From Phymorhynchus buccinoides (taxonomy: Eukaryota; Mollusca; Gastropoda; Neogastropoda; Raphitomidae), in NCBI GenBank assembly GCA_017654935.2, contig CM065690.1, forward strand, positions 33,823,868-33,887,867: DNA of 64,000 nucleotides, given 5' to 3'. A program made the position numbers and the translations under genes. Numbering within the stretch: the stretch's first letter is position 1; each line of letters starts with the position of its first letter. The notes beneath the pieces were generated by a model. The model saw only the letters and a program-made list of their open reading frames with translations, was not told where the DNA came from and did no database searches. Positions 63,939 through 64,000 of this stretch are shown here, piece by piece.

Positions 63939-64000
63939 CTCTGCTTTTGTTGTTATTGTTGAAATATGCTTATACTTTACTGGCACTGTTAGTTTTACTG

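Overview
The window is eukaryotic nuclear DNA. It has split genes with GT-AG introns, polyadenylation signals, abundant dinucleotide microsatellites, tRNA-derived SINEs, several non-LTR (LINE) retrotransposon remnants and many short inverted-repeat elements (MITEs). The protein families and the repeat style fit a mollusc, most likely a gastropod; this is an inference from repeat character and not a database match. One 500-base run of N (51757-52256) marks a scaffold gap.

Three host genes can be supported. (1) The 3' part of a divergent rhodopsin-like GPCR lies on + in four exons (1-34, 1202-1385, 3791-4051, 5365-5862), joined in consistent phases; the first exons are off the left edge. (2) A complete YJU2 (CCDC94) splicing-factor gene lies on - in seven exons spread over 16.8 kb (47899 down to 31094) and gives a 376-residue protein with all four zinc-ligand cysteines. 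(3) A TMEM45-family seven-span membrane protein lies on +, with its whole coding region in one exon (55281-56168) preceded by a 5' intron.

Layout: 1-6000 GPCR with TE-rich introns; 6400-7000 GA/CT microsatellites; 7230-8126 telomere-like CCCTAA blocks mixed with a recurring spacer; 8127-22536 a 14.4-kb G-rich minisatellite; 22939-23190 a TTAA-flanked MITE; 23190-26650 a 45-bp tandem array; 26900-31060 MITEs and a LINE tail; 31094-47899 YJU2 with repeat-packed introns; 47900-52300 nested repeats, a LINE and the gap; 52300-55200 repeats, a C-tract hairpin, a short TTAGGG tract and the TMEM45 5' intron; 56169-64000 AT-rich DNA with several inverted-repeat elements.

The strongest observations outside the genes are the giant G-rich array, which is stop-free in all three + frames yet looks like satellite rather than coding DNA; its junction with telomere-like repeats; an 840-bp retroposon with a 16-bp target duplication 20 nt from a YJU2 splice donor; a dimeric tandem duplication that copies the GPCR exon 3 splice donor; and at least five MITE families definable from this sequence alone. 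I found no prokaryotic-type system, CRISPR array or rRNA.
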